Assembly: GCA_045629285.1 (NCBI GenBank)
Contig: JAZQQY010000035.1
Coordinates: 124,001-188,000, forward strand
Source of the DNA: UBA1723 sp045629285
GTDB lineage: Bacteria; Bacteroidota; Bacteroidia; Bacteroidales; Paludibacteraceae
Length of the DNA stretch: 64,000 nt
Direction of reading: 5' to 3'
The position numbers were made by a program, and so were the translations under genes. How positions within the stretch are numbered: position 1 is the stretch's first letter; each line of letters begins with the position of its first letter. Of this stretch, positions 8,248 through 16,787 are shown in pieces. A model generated the notes under the pieces. The model was given only the letters and a program-made list of their open reading frames with translations. It searched no databases and was not told where the DNA came from.

Positions 8248-11200
8248 TTAACGGCCAAGATAGCCTCTTTTGAATAACTCCATATACACACTCATGTTAC
8301 CTGACGAACGCAAGGCGTCAAGGTTATCTTTTGTGATGATCACACTGTTGTATGTGACATTTTGCAGACGCTGCTTCAATGCATCGGCCTTGACTATTCC
8401 CTTTAAATAATCCATGGCAATGGATGAATTCTCAAACATTCCGACAGTCACAATCGCAGGAAAATTCTTTCCATCTGTCTTCTCTACCTTCAATGTGCCT
8501 CCTGGCCAATCCTCATTGGCATTATCAAGCGTTTTCATCAAAGCATCGACATCGACAGCACCTCTCGAGATCAACAAAGCGAAATAGTGTTCAGCGGAAC
8601 GATCGAAAGTGTAAAGGTTCTTATACTTCTTCAACTCCTTCTTTGGAGCATCGTCTTTCTTAGTTTCCTTCTTATCGTCAGCTTTCTTCTCCTCTACCTC
8701 CTCAGCAGCCTTTGGCTCATCCGACTTATTGTCGACGGCAGGTTTTGAATCATTTTCGTCAGTCTTAACTTCCGACTTAGCTTCTGCCTTTGGTTCATTC
8801 TTTGCTGCAGGTGCACTGTTTACCTGAGTCATCTTATTCAAGTCATCACCTTCCTTAATGTCGACAGGAGCAGCAGGCAAGTCGTCGCCAATAAGTTCGA
8901 TATTGATCTTCTTCTTGTCTTGCTTACGGTTAAGAATATTCTTCTCATAGAATTCCTTGTACTGATCAAGCGTATAACCACGTCCGATCAAACGGCTGTT
9001 TTCCTCGGAAATGACCAACAATGTATAGTCGGAACCCTCAAGAAGTTTCATGATTCCTTCGCTCTCCTTAACACCTTTCTGATACCAAAGTGCCTCGTCA
9101 AGATTATCCATTCCTGATACAGAGACCAATCCTGGTCTGATCTTCAAATCATAATCCTTAACCAAGAACTTAGTAAAGTTATAAGTAGCGACCTCGAAAA
9201 GTAATCTGTTCTGGTCAACCTTATCTGCCTGAGAAATGATGTAGAAATGGTATGCGCTCTTGTCGCTGTAAGTAAACCCTACAGTATCGATCACACCAGT
9301 CTGGATATTCTCCTCAAGTAGGATCTGCTCACGTTGTGAAGCAAGAGAAGCAGTCGTACCCATCGCAGTGATATTACCCTGCTCGATCAATGCCAAGATA
9401 TCCTTAGCCATCGGAGCGACGTCACTCTTCGGATACTCAGTCACAAGATTATTCAATGCAACCTTCAAAGAGTCGTGCTGACCTTGTTTACCAAGCGACA
9501 ATGATTTCAGCATCAAGAACTTAGGCATCAACGAAGACATTTTGTAATTCTTCTGCATGTAATCAGCATTAGCCATGACTGTCTGGAAATCGGATGCCTG
9601 ATATGCTGTATATGTTGCTCTATAGATAGAATCCTCTACGTTTGCCATTCTAACCAATCTGTTAGCATAGTCAGGATCGCTCAACACCTGAGAATACTTG
9701 CTGTTAGGATACTTAGTCACAAGTTCATCCTTATACTTGACAGCCAAAGCATTATCGTTCATTTTCTCAGCCACACGGTAGGAGTTGAACAAAACGTCAG
9801 CATCCTTATCTGCATTTTCACCGCCGAATCTACGTAGCCACTCATCGTATGTCTGAATAGCCATTTCATAGTCTCCGATCTTCTCGTCGAAGATGACAGC
9901 TTCATTATACAATGAAGTACGAATCTGACTTAGAGCAAGAGCCTTAGCCTCTTCTGTCTTTGGAATCTGGTTGTAGTAATAGCCAAGAGTCAACTCCGGC
10001 ATGTTCTGTTCATTTTGGAATCTTTCGGAATCCGAACCCCTGTCTTGGAATTCAGGAGCAGAAGGAGCATTTTCATCGTCTTCATTCTGAGACATCTCAT
10101 CAGAAATGATCATCATCTGCTTGTTCTTTCGGTTCCAGTTATCCTCAAGTCGACGTTGTCCCCACTTGTTTCTAAAGTCGTTCTTACCCTTAGAGATTGC
10201 CTGTGCATTATAGAAATACCAGTTTGATCCTCTGATTGAGTTAACATTCTTTGAAACTACAGATTCGATTTCCATTCCAGCTATACGGGCATCAAGAGAA
10301 TCCTGATCTCTCTTCTCCTTCTCTTTCTGTAGACGAGCCTTAACCTTGTCAATTTCACGCTGTGCAGCAGCCAAACGCTCAGCATCTGTAGCGTTTGACA
10401 AAGCAAGCAATGAATCCTGTAGATAAACCACTTCGTAGTTTTGTTTCAAATCAGTAAGATTCAACGCCTTAGATGAAATATCATTATAATCTGGATGATC
10501 ATTCGAAAGTAGTGAAGACGCCTCTGCATAACAAGGTTCAGCATCTATATAATTTTTTTTCTGGTAGTAAAGTCGACCTAGTTTAATCAATGTCACGGCT
10601 TTCTCTATACCATTTCTTGTACTCTTTTCGGCTGATAGTTTGTAATTCTGGATTGCAGTAGTAGTATCGCCTTTAGCCAAATAGATATTACCGATAGCAT
10701 AATAGATCTGATCAAGATAATCCTTATTCTTTGATGACTTGGCTTCCTTTTTTAGTTTACCGACAATTTTCTCTGATTTACCGTAATCACCAGACACAAC
10801 CTCCGACTGACGAATTCGTGCGTTGAATTCCATCTCATAATCCGGACACTTACGGATTACAGTATCATAGTAGGCATAAGCCTGATCTTTATGTCCAAGT
10901 TCTTGATGCAATTGAGCGGCGATAAAATAGAAACGAGCCTTCTCACGTCTGTTTTCAGCAGCAGGTATAGCTTGTATCAAATACTTCAAAGCTTCACGTT
11001 TCTCGTCCTGCTTCAAACGAAGATTAGCCATTGCAGCTGCATAAAACTCTTGATTCTCATAATTCAAGTCGTCATCGCTGATGTTTGACAAAATCTCGTC
11101 TGCCTCGTAAAGCCAATCCATCTCCATAAGAGCACGGGCTCTCCATATAGTAGCCTTTACGACAAGATCTTTATGAACAGAGAAATGCTTTTCTACGTAT

Positions 11201-11676
11201 GTGAATGTTGCAGACGCAGCAAGGAAATCCTGGTTATAGTATTTACACTCTCCCATTAGCATCCAAACGTCGTCCATCATAGGGTTAAACTCTTCCTGGG
11301 CATAGAAAGCTGCATACTTAGGATCCTTCATCTTTGCCGGTTTCTTGACCGGTTTCTTACGCATTGAATGAAGTTTGATGGCAGTCTGACACTTATCCAA
11401 CGTTCTGTTACACTGAGAGTAAGCTGCCGTTTTTGTCGACTTATCTCCCACAGGATACATTCTCAAAATCTGGGAATAATCAGGCTTGTACGCATCCTCA
11501 ATATTCTGTTTTCCTTTCTCAAGAGATTCTCTACCGTTATAATATACGTTATAGCGCGTAGTCATCGCTTGATAACCACGTGCAATGGCTGTATTCTTCT
11601 TATTAGTACAGCCAACCATTGTCAACATCAGCAGTGACAATGCAGATATATAAACTAAAAAGCACTTCTTACCCAT
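8248..11676 (-). CDS. porW: PorW/SprE: TPR lipoprotein of the type IX secretion system
   Basis: PorW (SprE in gliding flavobacteria) is an envelope lipoprotein required for type IX secretion; it is thought to link the trans-envelope motor with the outer-membrane complex. The 1142 residues start with a signal peptide ending in the lipobox MVGC (about residue 23). They continue with the family phrase RGYQAMTTRYNVYYNGRES near residue 34. Tetratricopeptide helices fill residues of about 130-400 and 560-760. A charged Lys/Glu/Asp-rich linker spans about 960-1020. A conserved C-terminal domain ends in MELFKRGYLGR. porX follows 12 bases downstream. The promoter at 11683-11714 leaves almost no leader before the ATG. 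Confidence 0.93.
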   Translation of the reverse strand: MGKKCFLVYISALSLLMLTMVGCTNKKNTAIARGYQAMTTRYNVYYNGRESLEKGKQNIEDAYKPDYSQILRMYPVGDKSTKTAAYSQCNRTLDKCQTAIKLHSMRKKPVKKPAKMKDPKYAAFYAQEEFNPMMDDVWMLMGECKYYNQDFLAASATFTYVEKHFSVHKDLVVKATIWRARALMEMDWLYEADEILSNISDDDLNYENQEFYAAAMANLRLKQDEKREALKYLIQAIPAAENRREKARFYFIAAQLHQELGHKDQAYAYYDTVIRKCPDYEMEFNARIRQSEVVSGDYGKSEKIVGKLKKEAKSSKNKDYLDQIYYAIGNIYLAKGDTTTAIQNYKLSAEKSTRNGIEKAVTLIKLGRLYYQKKNYIDAEPCYAEASSLLSNDHPDYNDISSKALNLTDLKQNYEVVYLQDSLLALSNATDAERLAAAQREIDKVKARLQKEKEKRDQDSLDARIAGMEIESVVSKNVNSIRGSNWYFYNAQAISKGKNDFRNKWGQRRLEDNWNRKNKQMMIISDEMSQNEDDENAPSAPEFQDRGSDSERFQNEQNMPELTLGYYYNQIPKTEEAKALALSQIRTSLYNEAVIFDEKIGDYEMAIQTYDEWLRRFGGENADKDADVLFNSYRVAEKMNDNALAVKYKDELVTKYPNSKYSQVLSDPDYANRLVRMANVEDSIYRATYTAYQASDFQTVMANADYMQKNYKMSSLMPKFLMLKSLSLGKQGQHDSLKVALNNLVTEYPKSDVAPMAKDILALIEQGNITAMGTTASLASQREQILLEENIQTGVIDTVGFTYSDKSAYHFYIISQADKVDQNRLLFEVATYNFTKFLVKDYDLKIRPGLVSVSGMDNLDEALWYQKGVKESEGIMKLLEGSDYTLLVISEENSRLIGRGYTLDQYKEFYEKNILNRKQDKKKINIELIGDDLPAAPVDIKEGDDLNKMTQVNSAPAAKNEPKAEAKSEVKTDENDSKPAVDNKSDEPKAAEEVEEKKADDKKETKKDDAPKKELKKYKNLYTFDRSAEHYFALLISRGAVDVDALMKTLDNANEDWPGGTLKVEKTDGKNFPAIVTVGMFENSSIAMDYLKGIVKADALKQRLQNVTYNSVIITKDNLDALRSSGNMSVYMELFKRGYLGR

Positions 11677-11682
11677 AATTTA

Positions 11683-11714
11683 CAAAATTACGGATTTAAT
11701 GAATAACTTGCAAA
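11683..11714 (-). promoter_or_regulatory. Promoter of the porW-porX operon, nearly leaderless
   Basis: On the minus strand the sequence reads TTTG, 20 bases, TAATTTTG, matching both consensus boxes. The -7 box ends 6 bases before the porW ATG at 11676, so transcription would begin at or next to the start codon. Confidence 0.7.
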
Positions 11715-11859
11715 TTTAATTTAGAAATCAATTATCCGTTTTCTTGTTTTGGAATTGTCAAAATCAATCTCTTACGAGTTTATATCCAATAAACGTAAAC
11801 AGATATAGTTTTATTGTGCGAAACTTAAAAAAATGCAAATAGAGACATGTTTGTTTAAA

Positions 11860-11889
11860 ACAAAAAGAGACGTTGCACGCAACGTCTCT
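11860..11889 (-). terminator. Rho-independent terminator of the leucine operon
   Basis: A perfect 11-base stem (AGAGACGTTGC and its complement) with a 2-base loop is followed on the minus strand by TTTTTG. It starts 27 bases after the leuB stop. The rest of the 11677-11915 gap holds the porW promoter and otherwise AT-rich sequence without visible structure. Confidence 0.85.
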
Positions 11890-11915
11890 ACTACATAGAT
11901 ATTGTGATTAAGAAA

Positions 11916-12977
11916 TTATGCCTTCTTGATCCAATCAACCAACCAAGCACCAACTTCCTTAGTACCATACTTAGCACCGCCAGCAACCTGAATTTCTGGA
12001 GTACGTACGTTCTGATCCAAAGAAGCGTCAACTGCCTTACGGATCAACTCGCCTTCCTTCTTAAGGTCAAAGTACTCGAACAACATTGCTACAGAAAGAA
12101 CCTGTGCAAGTGGGTTTGCGATGTTCAAGCCCTTAGCCTGTGGCCATGAACCGTGGATTGGCTCGAATACTGGAGTGTGCTCACCTGTTGAAGCTGATGG
12201 AAGTAGACCCATTGAACCAGTAATACATGAACCCTCATCTGTAAGGATATCACCGAATGTGTTCTCAGTTACCATTACGTCGAAGAACTTAGGTTCCTGA
12301 ATCATTCTCATTGCAGCGTTATCTACGTACATGAAATCTGTTGTTACATCTGGATAGTTAGGCGCCATCTCCTGAGCAACCTTTCTCCATAGACGAGATG
12401 AAGCAAGTACGTTAGCCTTGTCGACAACTGTCAAGTGCTTGTTACGCTTGCGTGCGTAATCGTAAGCTACCTTCAAGATTCTCTCGATCTCTGGACGTGT
12501 ATATGCGTTTGTATCGTAAGCCTTGTTGTCGTCCTGATACTTCTCACCGAAGTACATACCACCTGTCAACTCACGGATACAGATGAAATCAGCTCCCTTT
12601 ACAAGCTCATCCTTCAATGGCGACTTGTGAACTAGGCAGTCAAATGTCTGAACTGGACGGATGTTAGCGAACAAACCAAGCTTCTTTCTCATTGCAAGAA
12701 GACCCTGCTCAGGACGTACCTTTGCTGATGGGTTGTTGTCGAACTTAGGATCACCTACTGCAGAGAAAAGAACTGCATCTGCAGCCATACATTTGTTGAA
12801 TGTATCCTCTGGGAATGGATCACCTACCTCGTCGATTGCGTGAGCACCACAAATTGCGTACTCGTAGCTTACCTTGTGTCCGAACTTCTCACATACAGCA
12901 GACATTACATCAACACCTACTGCTGAAATCTCTGGTCCAATGCCGTCACCAGCAAGAACTGCTATCTTTAATTCCAT
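11916..12977 (-). CDS. leuB: 3-isopropylmalate dehydrogenase
   Basis: LeuB oxidises and decarboxylates (2R,3S)-3-isopropylmalate to 2-oxoisocaproate with NAD+, the third step specific to leucine. The 353 residues have the family's normal length and marks: LAGDGIGPEI at the N-terminus, NIRPVQTF, the substrate loop RELTGGMYFGEK near residue 139, VDKANVLASSRLWR near 188, the Mg2+ Asp cluster in VMVTENTFGDILTDEGS near 240, and EPIHGSWPQAKG near 275. It is the last gene of the leucine operon, with a 135-base gap after the preceding gene and a strong terminator behind it. Confidence 0.96.
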   Translation of the reverse strand: MELKIAVLAGDGIGPEISAVGVDVMSAVCEKFGHKVSYEYAICGAHAIDEVGDPFPEDTFNKCMAADAVLFSAVGDPKFDNNPSAKVRPEQGLLAMRKKLGLFANIRPVQTFDCLVHKSPLKDELVKGADFICIRELTGGMYFGEKYQDDNKAYDTNAYTRPEIERILKVAYDYARKRNKHLTVVDKANVLASSRLWRKVAQEMAPNYPDVTTDFMYVDNAAMRMIQEPKFFDVMVTENTFGDILTDEGSCITGSMGLLPSASTGEHTPVFEPIHGSWPQAKGLNIANPLAQVLSVAMLFEYFDLKKEGELIRKAVDASLDQNVRTPEIQVAGGAKYGTKEVGAWLVDWIKKA

Positions 12978-13068
12978 ATTCTGTTTTTATTATATATTTC
13001 TTTTAATTCCGACACCATAATTCGAACAAGTTCTCATTACGGAATCAGTTAACATCGCTATGCGAAAC

Positions 13069-13083
13069 AGGTCCGCTGGACCT
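13069..13083. other. Small hairpin between the synthase paralog and leuB
   Basis: AGGTCC, three bases, GGACCT forms a perfect 6-base stem in the 135-base gap inside the leucine operon. There is no T-run, so it is more likely an RNA-processing or stability element than a terminator. Its role is unproven. Confidence 0.35.
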
Positions 13084-13112
13084 TTCTATGAAAATTATTA
13101 TTTGTTCGACAT

Positions 13113-14624
13113 TTACATTGTCTCGATCAAGTTGAGCATCTTGACTGTAGCCTTGATCGCTGCCTCCGTCTGGTCGGCATCAAGTCCATGGGTCTTGAAT
13201 ACTTTATCCTTGAACTTCCAAGTAATGGTGTTGTGAACCAACGCATCTGTGTTTCCACCTGGCGGAATAACTACTGAGTAATCAAGCAATTCAGGAGTCT
13301 CCTTGCCTAGTTCCTTGTAAACCTTCCAAAGAGCCTTAGAGAATGCATCATACTGTCCGTCTCCGGCTTCAGTCTGCTGGTATCTCTTACCGTCGATCTC
13401 AATCAAGATGGTAGCGACAGGACGAAGATTATGAGTCAATGTCAAAGCATAGTTGACAATCTTGATTGTCTGCTTTACCTCACCATGTCCAAGCACATCC
13501 TTGATAATGAAAGGAAGATCTTCAGGAGTCACAAGCTGCTTCTTGTCACCAAGTTCAATGATTCTCTGTGTCACCTTCACCATCGACTTCTCATCCATCT
13601 CAATGCCTAATGCCTCAAGATTCTTACGGATGTTTGCCTTTCCCGACGTCTTTCCAAGCGCATATTCACGCTTACGTCCGAATCGTTCAGGGCGAAGCTC
13701 ATTACAATAAAGATTATTCTTTGAATCACCGTCGGCATGCACACCAGCAACCTGAGTGAACACATTGTCACCTATGATTGGTTTGTTGGCAGGAATACGT
13801 ACACCTGAATATGTCTCCACTAGTTTAGAGACATCGTACATCTTCTCCTCGTTGATCTTAGTTTTGATACCAAGCTGATCGTGCAACACTGCAAGCACAC
13901 TCGTAAGTGGTGCATTACCAGCTCTTTCTCCAAGACCATTGATTGTAGTGTGGATACCGCTTATTCCGGAATTCACAGCAGCAAAGACATTCGAAACTGC
14001 AAGATCGTAGTCGTTGTGAGCGTGGAAATCAAACTTCAAATCCGGATATCTCCTCACCATCTGACTGCAGAAATCTGCAGTTTGAAGCGGATTAAGAATA
14101 CCCAATGTATCAGGAAGCATGAATCTGTTCACACCCACACCGCACAAAGCGTCGACCATATCAAACACATAAGAAGGAGAATTCTTCATTCCATTACTCC
14201 AGTCCTCCAAATATAGGTTGACTGAAAGTTTCTTCTTATGAGCTAACTCAATAGCACGTTTGATATCATCGATATGAGCCTGAGGAGTCTTTCTCAACTG
14301 TTCAGTGACGTGGCGCAACGAACCTTTAGTCAAAAGATTGATCACCTTTCCACCTACACTTTCTATCCAGTTGAGTGAAGTTTCTCCGTCAACGAAGCCC
14401 AACACTTCAATCTTCTCAAGATAGCCAGCCTTGTCTGCCCACTCAGTGATCTTCTTCACTGTCTGAAGCTCTCCTTCCGACACTCTTGCAGAAGCGATTT
14501 CAATTCTGTCAACACCTAATTCAGAGAGCAAGAATTTGGCAATGCCGAGTTTTTCCTGTTGAGAGAAAGAGACACCAGATGTCTGCTCTCCATCTCTCAA
14601 TGTTGTATCCATTATTTCGATCAT
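13113..14624 (-). CDS. Alpha-isopropylmalate/citramalate synthase family enzyme, second copy in the leucine operon
   Basis: This is a DRE-TIM metallolyase that condenses acetyl-CoA with a 2-oxoacid. The 503 residues start IMDTTLRDGEQTSG (metal-binding Asp and catalytic Arg), have FHAHNDYDLAV near residue 200 (metal ligands), and NGLGERAGNAPL near 231. They end in a LeuA-type allosteric domain from about residue 380 (TLTHNLRPVATILIEIDG). It differs from the leuA product 2 kb upstream in length and in many positions, so the substrate is probably different. Citramalate synthesis from pyruvate, feeding isoleucine, is possible; a second isopropylmalate synthase is the alternative. It lies 21 bases after leuCD. 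Confidence 0.85.
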   Translation of the reverse strand: MIEIMDTTLRDGEQTSGVSFSQQEKLGIAKFLLSELGVDRIEIASARVSEGELQTVKKITEWADKAGYLEKIEVLGFVDGETSLNWIESVGGKVINLLTKGSLRHVTEQLRKTPQAHIDDIKRAIELAHKKKLSVNLYLEDWSNGMKNSPSYVFDMVDALCGVGVNRFMLPDTLGILNPLQTADFCSQMVRRYPDLKFDFHAHNDYDLAVSNVFAAVNSGISGIHTTINGLGERAGNAPLTSVLAVLHDQLGIKTKINEEKMYDVSKLVETYSGVRIPANKPIIGDNVFTQVAGVHADGDSKNNLYCNELRPERFGRKREYALGKTSGKANIRKNLEALGIEMDEKSMVKVTQRIIELGDKKQLVTPEDLPFIIKDVLGHGEVKQTIKIVNYALTLTHNLRPVATILIEIDGKRYQQTEAGDGQYDAFSKALWKVYKELGKETPELLDYSVVIPPGGNTDALVHNTITWKFKDKVFKTHGLDADQTEAAIKATVKMLNLIETM

Positions 14625-14645
14625 ACCCTTACTCTCAAAATATGA

Positions 14646-16760
14646 TTATTTCTTTTCGTAAGACTCAATCTTATCCTTGTTCGACAACAAGTAGTCAATA
14701 TCATCGAATCCGTTCAATAGACAATGCTTCTTGTAGCCGTTGATGTCAAACTTCTCAGAGTGACCTGTAGCCTCGTTAGTTACAGTCTGATTTGGAACGT
14801 CAACTGTTACGATTGTGTTAGCATCCTTCTCTACTGAAGCAAGAAGTTCCTGACGGAATTCCTCACTTACGATAACTGGCAATACGAAGCAGTTAAGCAA
14901 GTTGTTGCGGTGGATATCAGCGAATGAAGATGTGATAACCACACGGATTCCGTAACCAGCGATTGCCCAAGCAGCGTGCTCACGTGATGAACCGGAACCC
15001 CAGTTCTTACCACCGATGATGATTTCACGCTTACCCTCAGATGGAGTCTCGTTGAATGGAGCGATGTTCATAACAAAATCTGCAACAGGCTTGTTGTTAG
15101 CGTCGAAACGGATATCGTGCATGAAAGCGTCGCCGTAGAACTTAGGATCACGAGTTGTGAATGCCAAGTAACGAGCTGGGATGATATTATCTGTGTTGTT
15201 GTTGTCGATATTGATTGGCAAACATGTAGACTTAACTACGTTGAATGCCTTGTGTACTGACTTAGCACCCTCGTCCGCCTTAGGAGCAGTAGTCGAACCG
15301 AATGCACAGTTTGGACAATCCTGAGGATTTGAAACTACCTTAGTCACCTCAGCAGCCTTGATAGGTGAAGCTGCAAGTGTACGTGGATCAGTTACGACAC
15401 CAGTAACTGCACTGGCAGCAACTGTAAGTGGAGAAGCCAAGATTGTGCGAGCACCAGGACCCTGACGACCTACGAAGTTACGGTTTGAAGTAGAGATTGA
15501 AAGTTTACCTGCAGGCACCTTGTCTGGGTTCATAGCCAAACATGATGAACAAGATGGCAAACGAAGTTCGAAACCAGCCTCCTCAAGTATCTTGTCAATA
15601 CCCTCTTCGATAATCTGCTGGCGAACCAACCATGAACCAGGAACCAACCAAGCTACTACGTTTGCAGCCTTCTTTCTTCCCTTAACGATTGATGCGAATG
15701 CACGGAAGTCCTCGATACGACCGTTTGTACAAGCACCCAAGAAACAGTAGTCTACAGGAATACCCTCTAGCTTCTGTCCTGGCTGGAACTGCATATAGTC
15801 AAGCTGAGACTTCAACTGAGCAGCCTCTGCCTCGCTCATACCATCGTATGTTGGAACAGTACCGTCGATAGCAATACCAGCACCTGGGTTTGTACCGAAA
15901 GTGATGCGCGGCTTGATATCCTCCGCCTTGAATGTCAACTCCTTGTCAAATACAGCGTTGTCGTCGCTCTTCAACTGACGCCACTTAGCAACAGCGGCAT
16001 CCCACTCAGCACCCTTAGGAGCATACTCACGATCCTTTAGGTAAGCGAATGTGATCTCGTCTGGAGCGATAAGACCAGCACGTGAACCCATCTCGATAGA
16101 AAGGTTAGATAGAGTCAAACGACCCTCCATGCTCATATTGCGGATGGCTGAACCAGCGTATTCAACTGCATAACCTGTAGCACCAGATGTTGTCACCTGT
16201 GCCATAATATATAGAGCAACGTCCTTTGCTGTAACACCTGGCTGAAGAGTACCCTCGATGTTGATACGCATTGTCTTTGGCTTGCTCTGAAGGATACACT
16301 GTGAAGCAAGTACCTGTGCGACCTCTGAAGTACCAATACCCATCGCGATTGCACCAACAGCTCCGTGAGTAGAAGTATGAGAGTCACCACAAACGATTGT
16401 CATGCCTGGCAATGATAGAGCCTTCTCTGGACCTACAACGTGGATAATACCGTTGTCCTTAGTACCCATAGCGAAGTGCTTGATACCGAATGAAGAACAG
16501 TTTGAAGATAGAGTATCAACCTGCTTGCAACCGATTGGGTCGCTGATCTCCTTCTGCTGATCAGATGGAGTGTTGTGGTCTGGCATTGCAACGACGTGGT
16601 CAGGACGGAATGCCTTTATACCCTTGTCACGCAATGTATCAAATGCCTGAGGTGATGTTACCTCGTGACAGTAAAGACGATCGATGTACAATTGAGTTGG
16701 GCCATCCTGTACGTTCTGTACAACATGCGAATCCCAAATCTTGTCAAATAGTGTATTCAT
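14646..16760 (-). CDS. leuCD: Fused 3-isopropylmalate dehydratase, large and small subunits (LeuC-LeuD)
   Basis: The enzyme isomerises 2-isopropylmalate to 3-isopropylmalate using a [4Fe-4S] cluster. In most bacteria it is made of separate LeuC and LeuD chains. Here one 704-residue frame holds both. Residues 1 to about 470 are LeuC, with GDSHTSTHGAVGAIAMGIGT near 124, the cluster cysteines in LGACTNGR near 345 and CSSC near 405, and NRNFVGRQGPGAR near 425. A linker with CPNC follows at about 485-510. From about 515 to the end is LeuD, with IIIGGKNWGSGSSREHAAWA near 580 (the swivelling-domain loop GSGSSREHA). The fusion is in frame with no sign of a lost stop. It lies 27 bases after leuA. Confidence 0.92.
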   Translation of the reverse strand: MNTLFDKIWDSHVVQNVQDGPTQLYIDRLYCHEVTSPQAFDTLRDKGIKAFRPDHVVAMPDHNTPSDQQKEISDPIGCKQVDTLSSNCSSFGIKHFAMGTKDNGIIHVVGPEKALSLPGMTIVCGDSHTSTHGAVGAIAMGIGTSEVAQVLASQCILQSKPKTMRINIEGTLQPGVTAKDVALYIMAQVTTSGATGYAVEYAGSAIRNMSMEGRLTLSNLSIEMGSRAGLIAPDEITFAYLKDREYAPKGAEWDAAVAKWRQLKSDDNAVFDKELTFKAEDIKPRITFGTNPGAGIAIDGTVPTYDGMSEAEAAQLKSQLDYMQFQPGQKLEGIPVDYCFLGACTNGRIEDFRAFASIVKGRKKAANVVAWLVPGSWLVRQQIIEEGIDKILEEAGFELRLPSCSSCLAMNPDKVPAGKLSISTSNRNFVGRQGPGARTILASPLTVAASAVTGVVTDPRTLAASPIKAAEVTKVVSNPQDCPNCAFGSTTAPKADEGAKSVHKAFNVVKSTCLPINIDNNNTDNIIPARYLAFTTRDPKFYGDAFMHDIRFDANNKPVADFVMNIAPFNETPSEGKREIIIGGKNWGSGSSREHAAWAIAGYGIRVVITSSFADIHRNNLLNCFVLPVIVSEEFRQELLASVEKDANTIVTVDVPNQTVTNEATGHSEKFDINGYKKHCLLNGFDDIDYLLSNKDKIESYEKK

Positions 16761-16787
16761 ATTTCGTTTTCTTCTTTAATTCATTAA

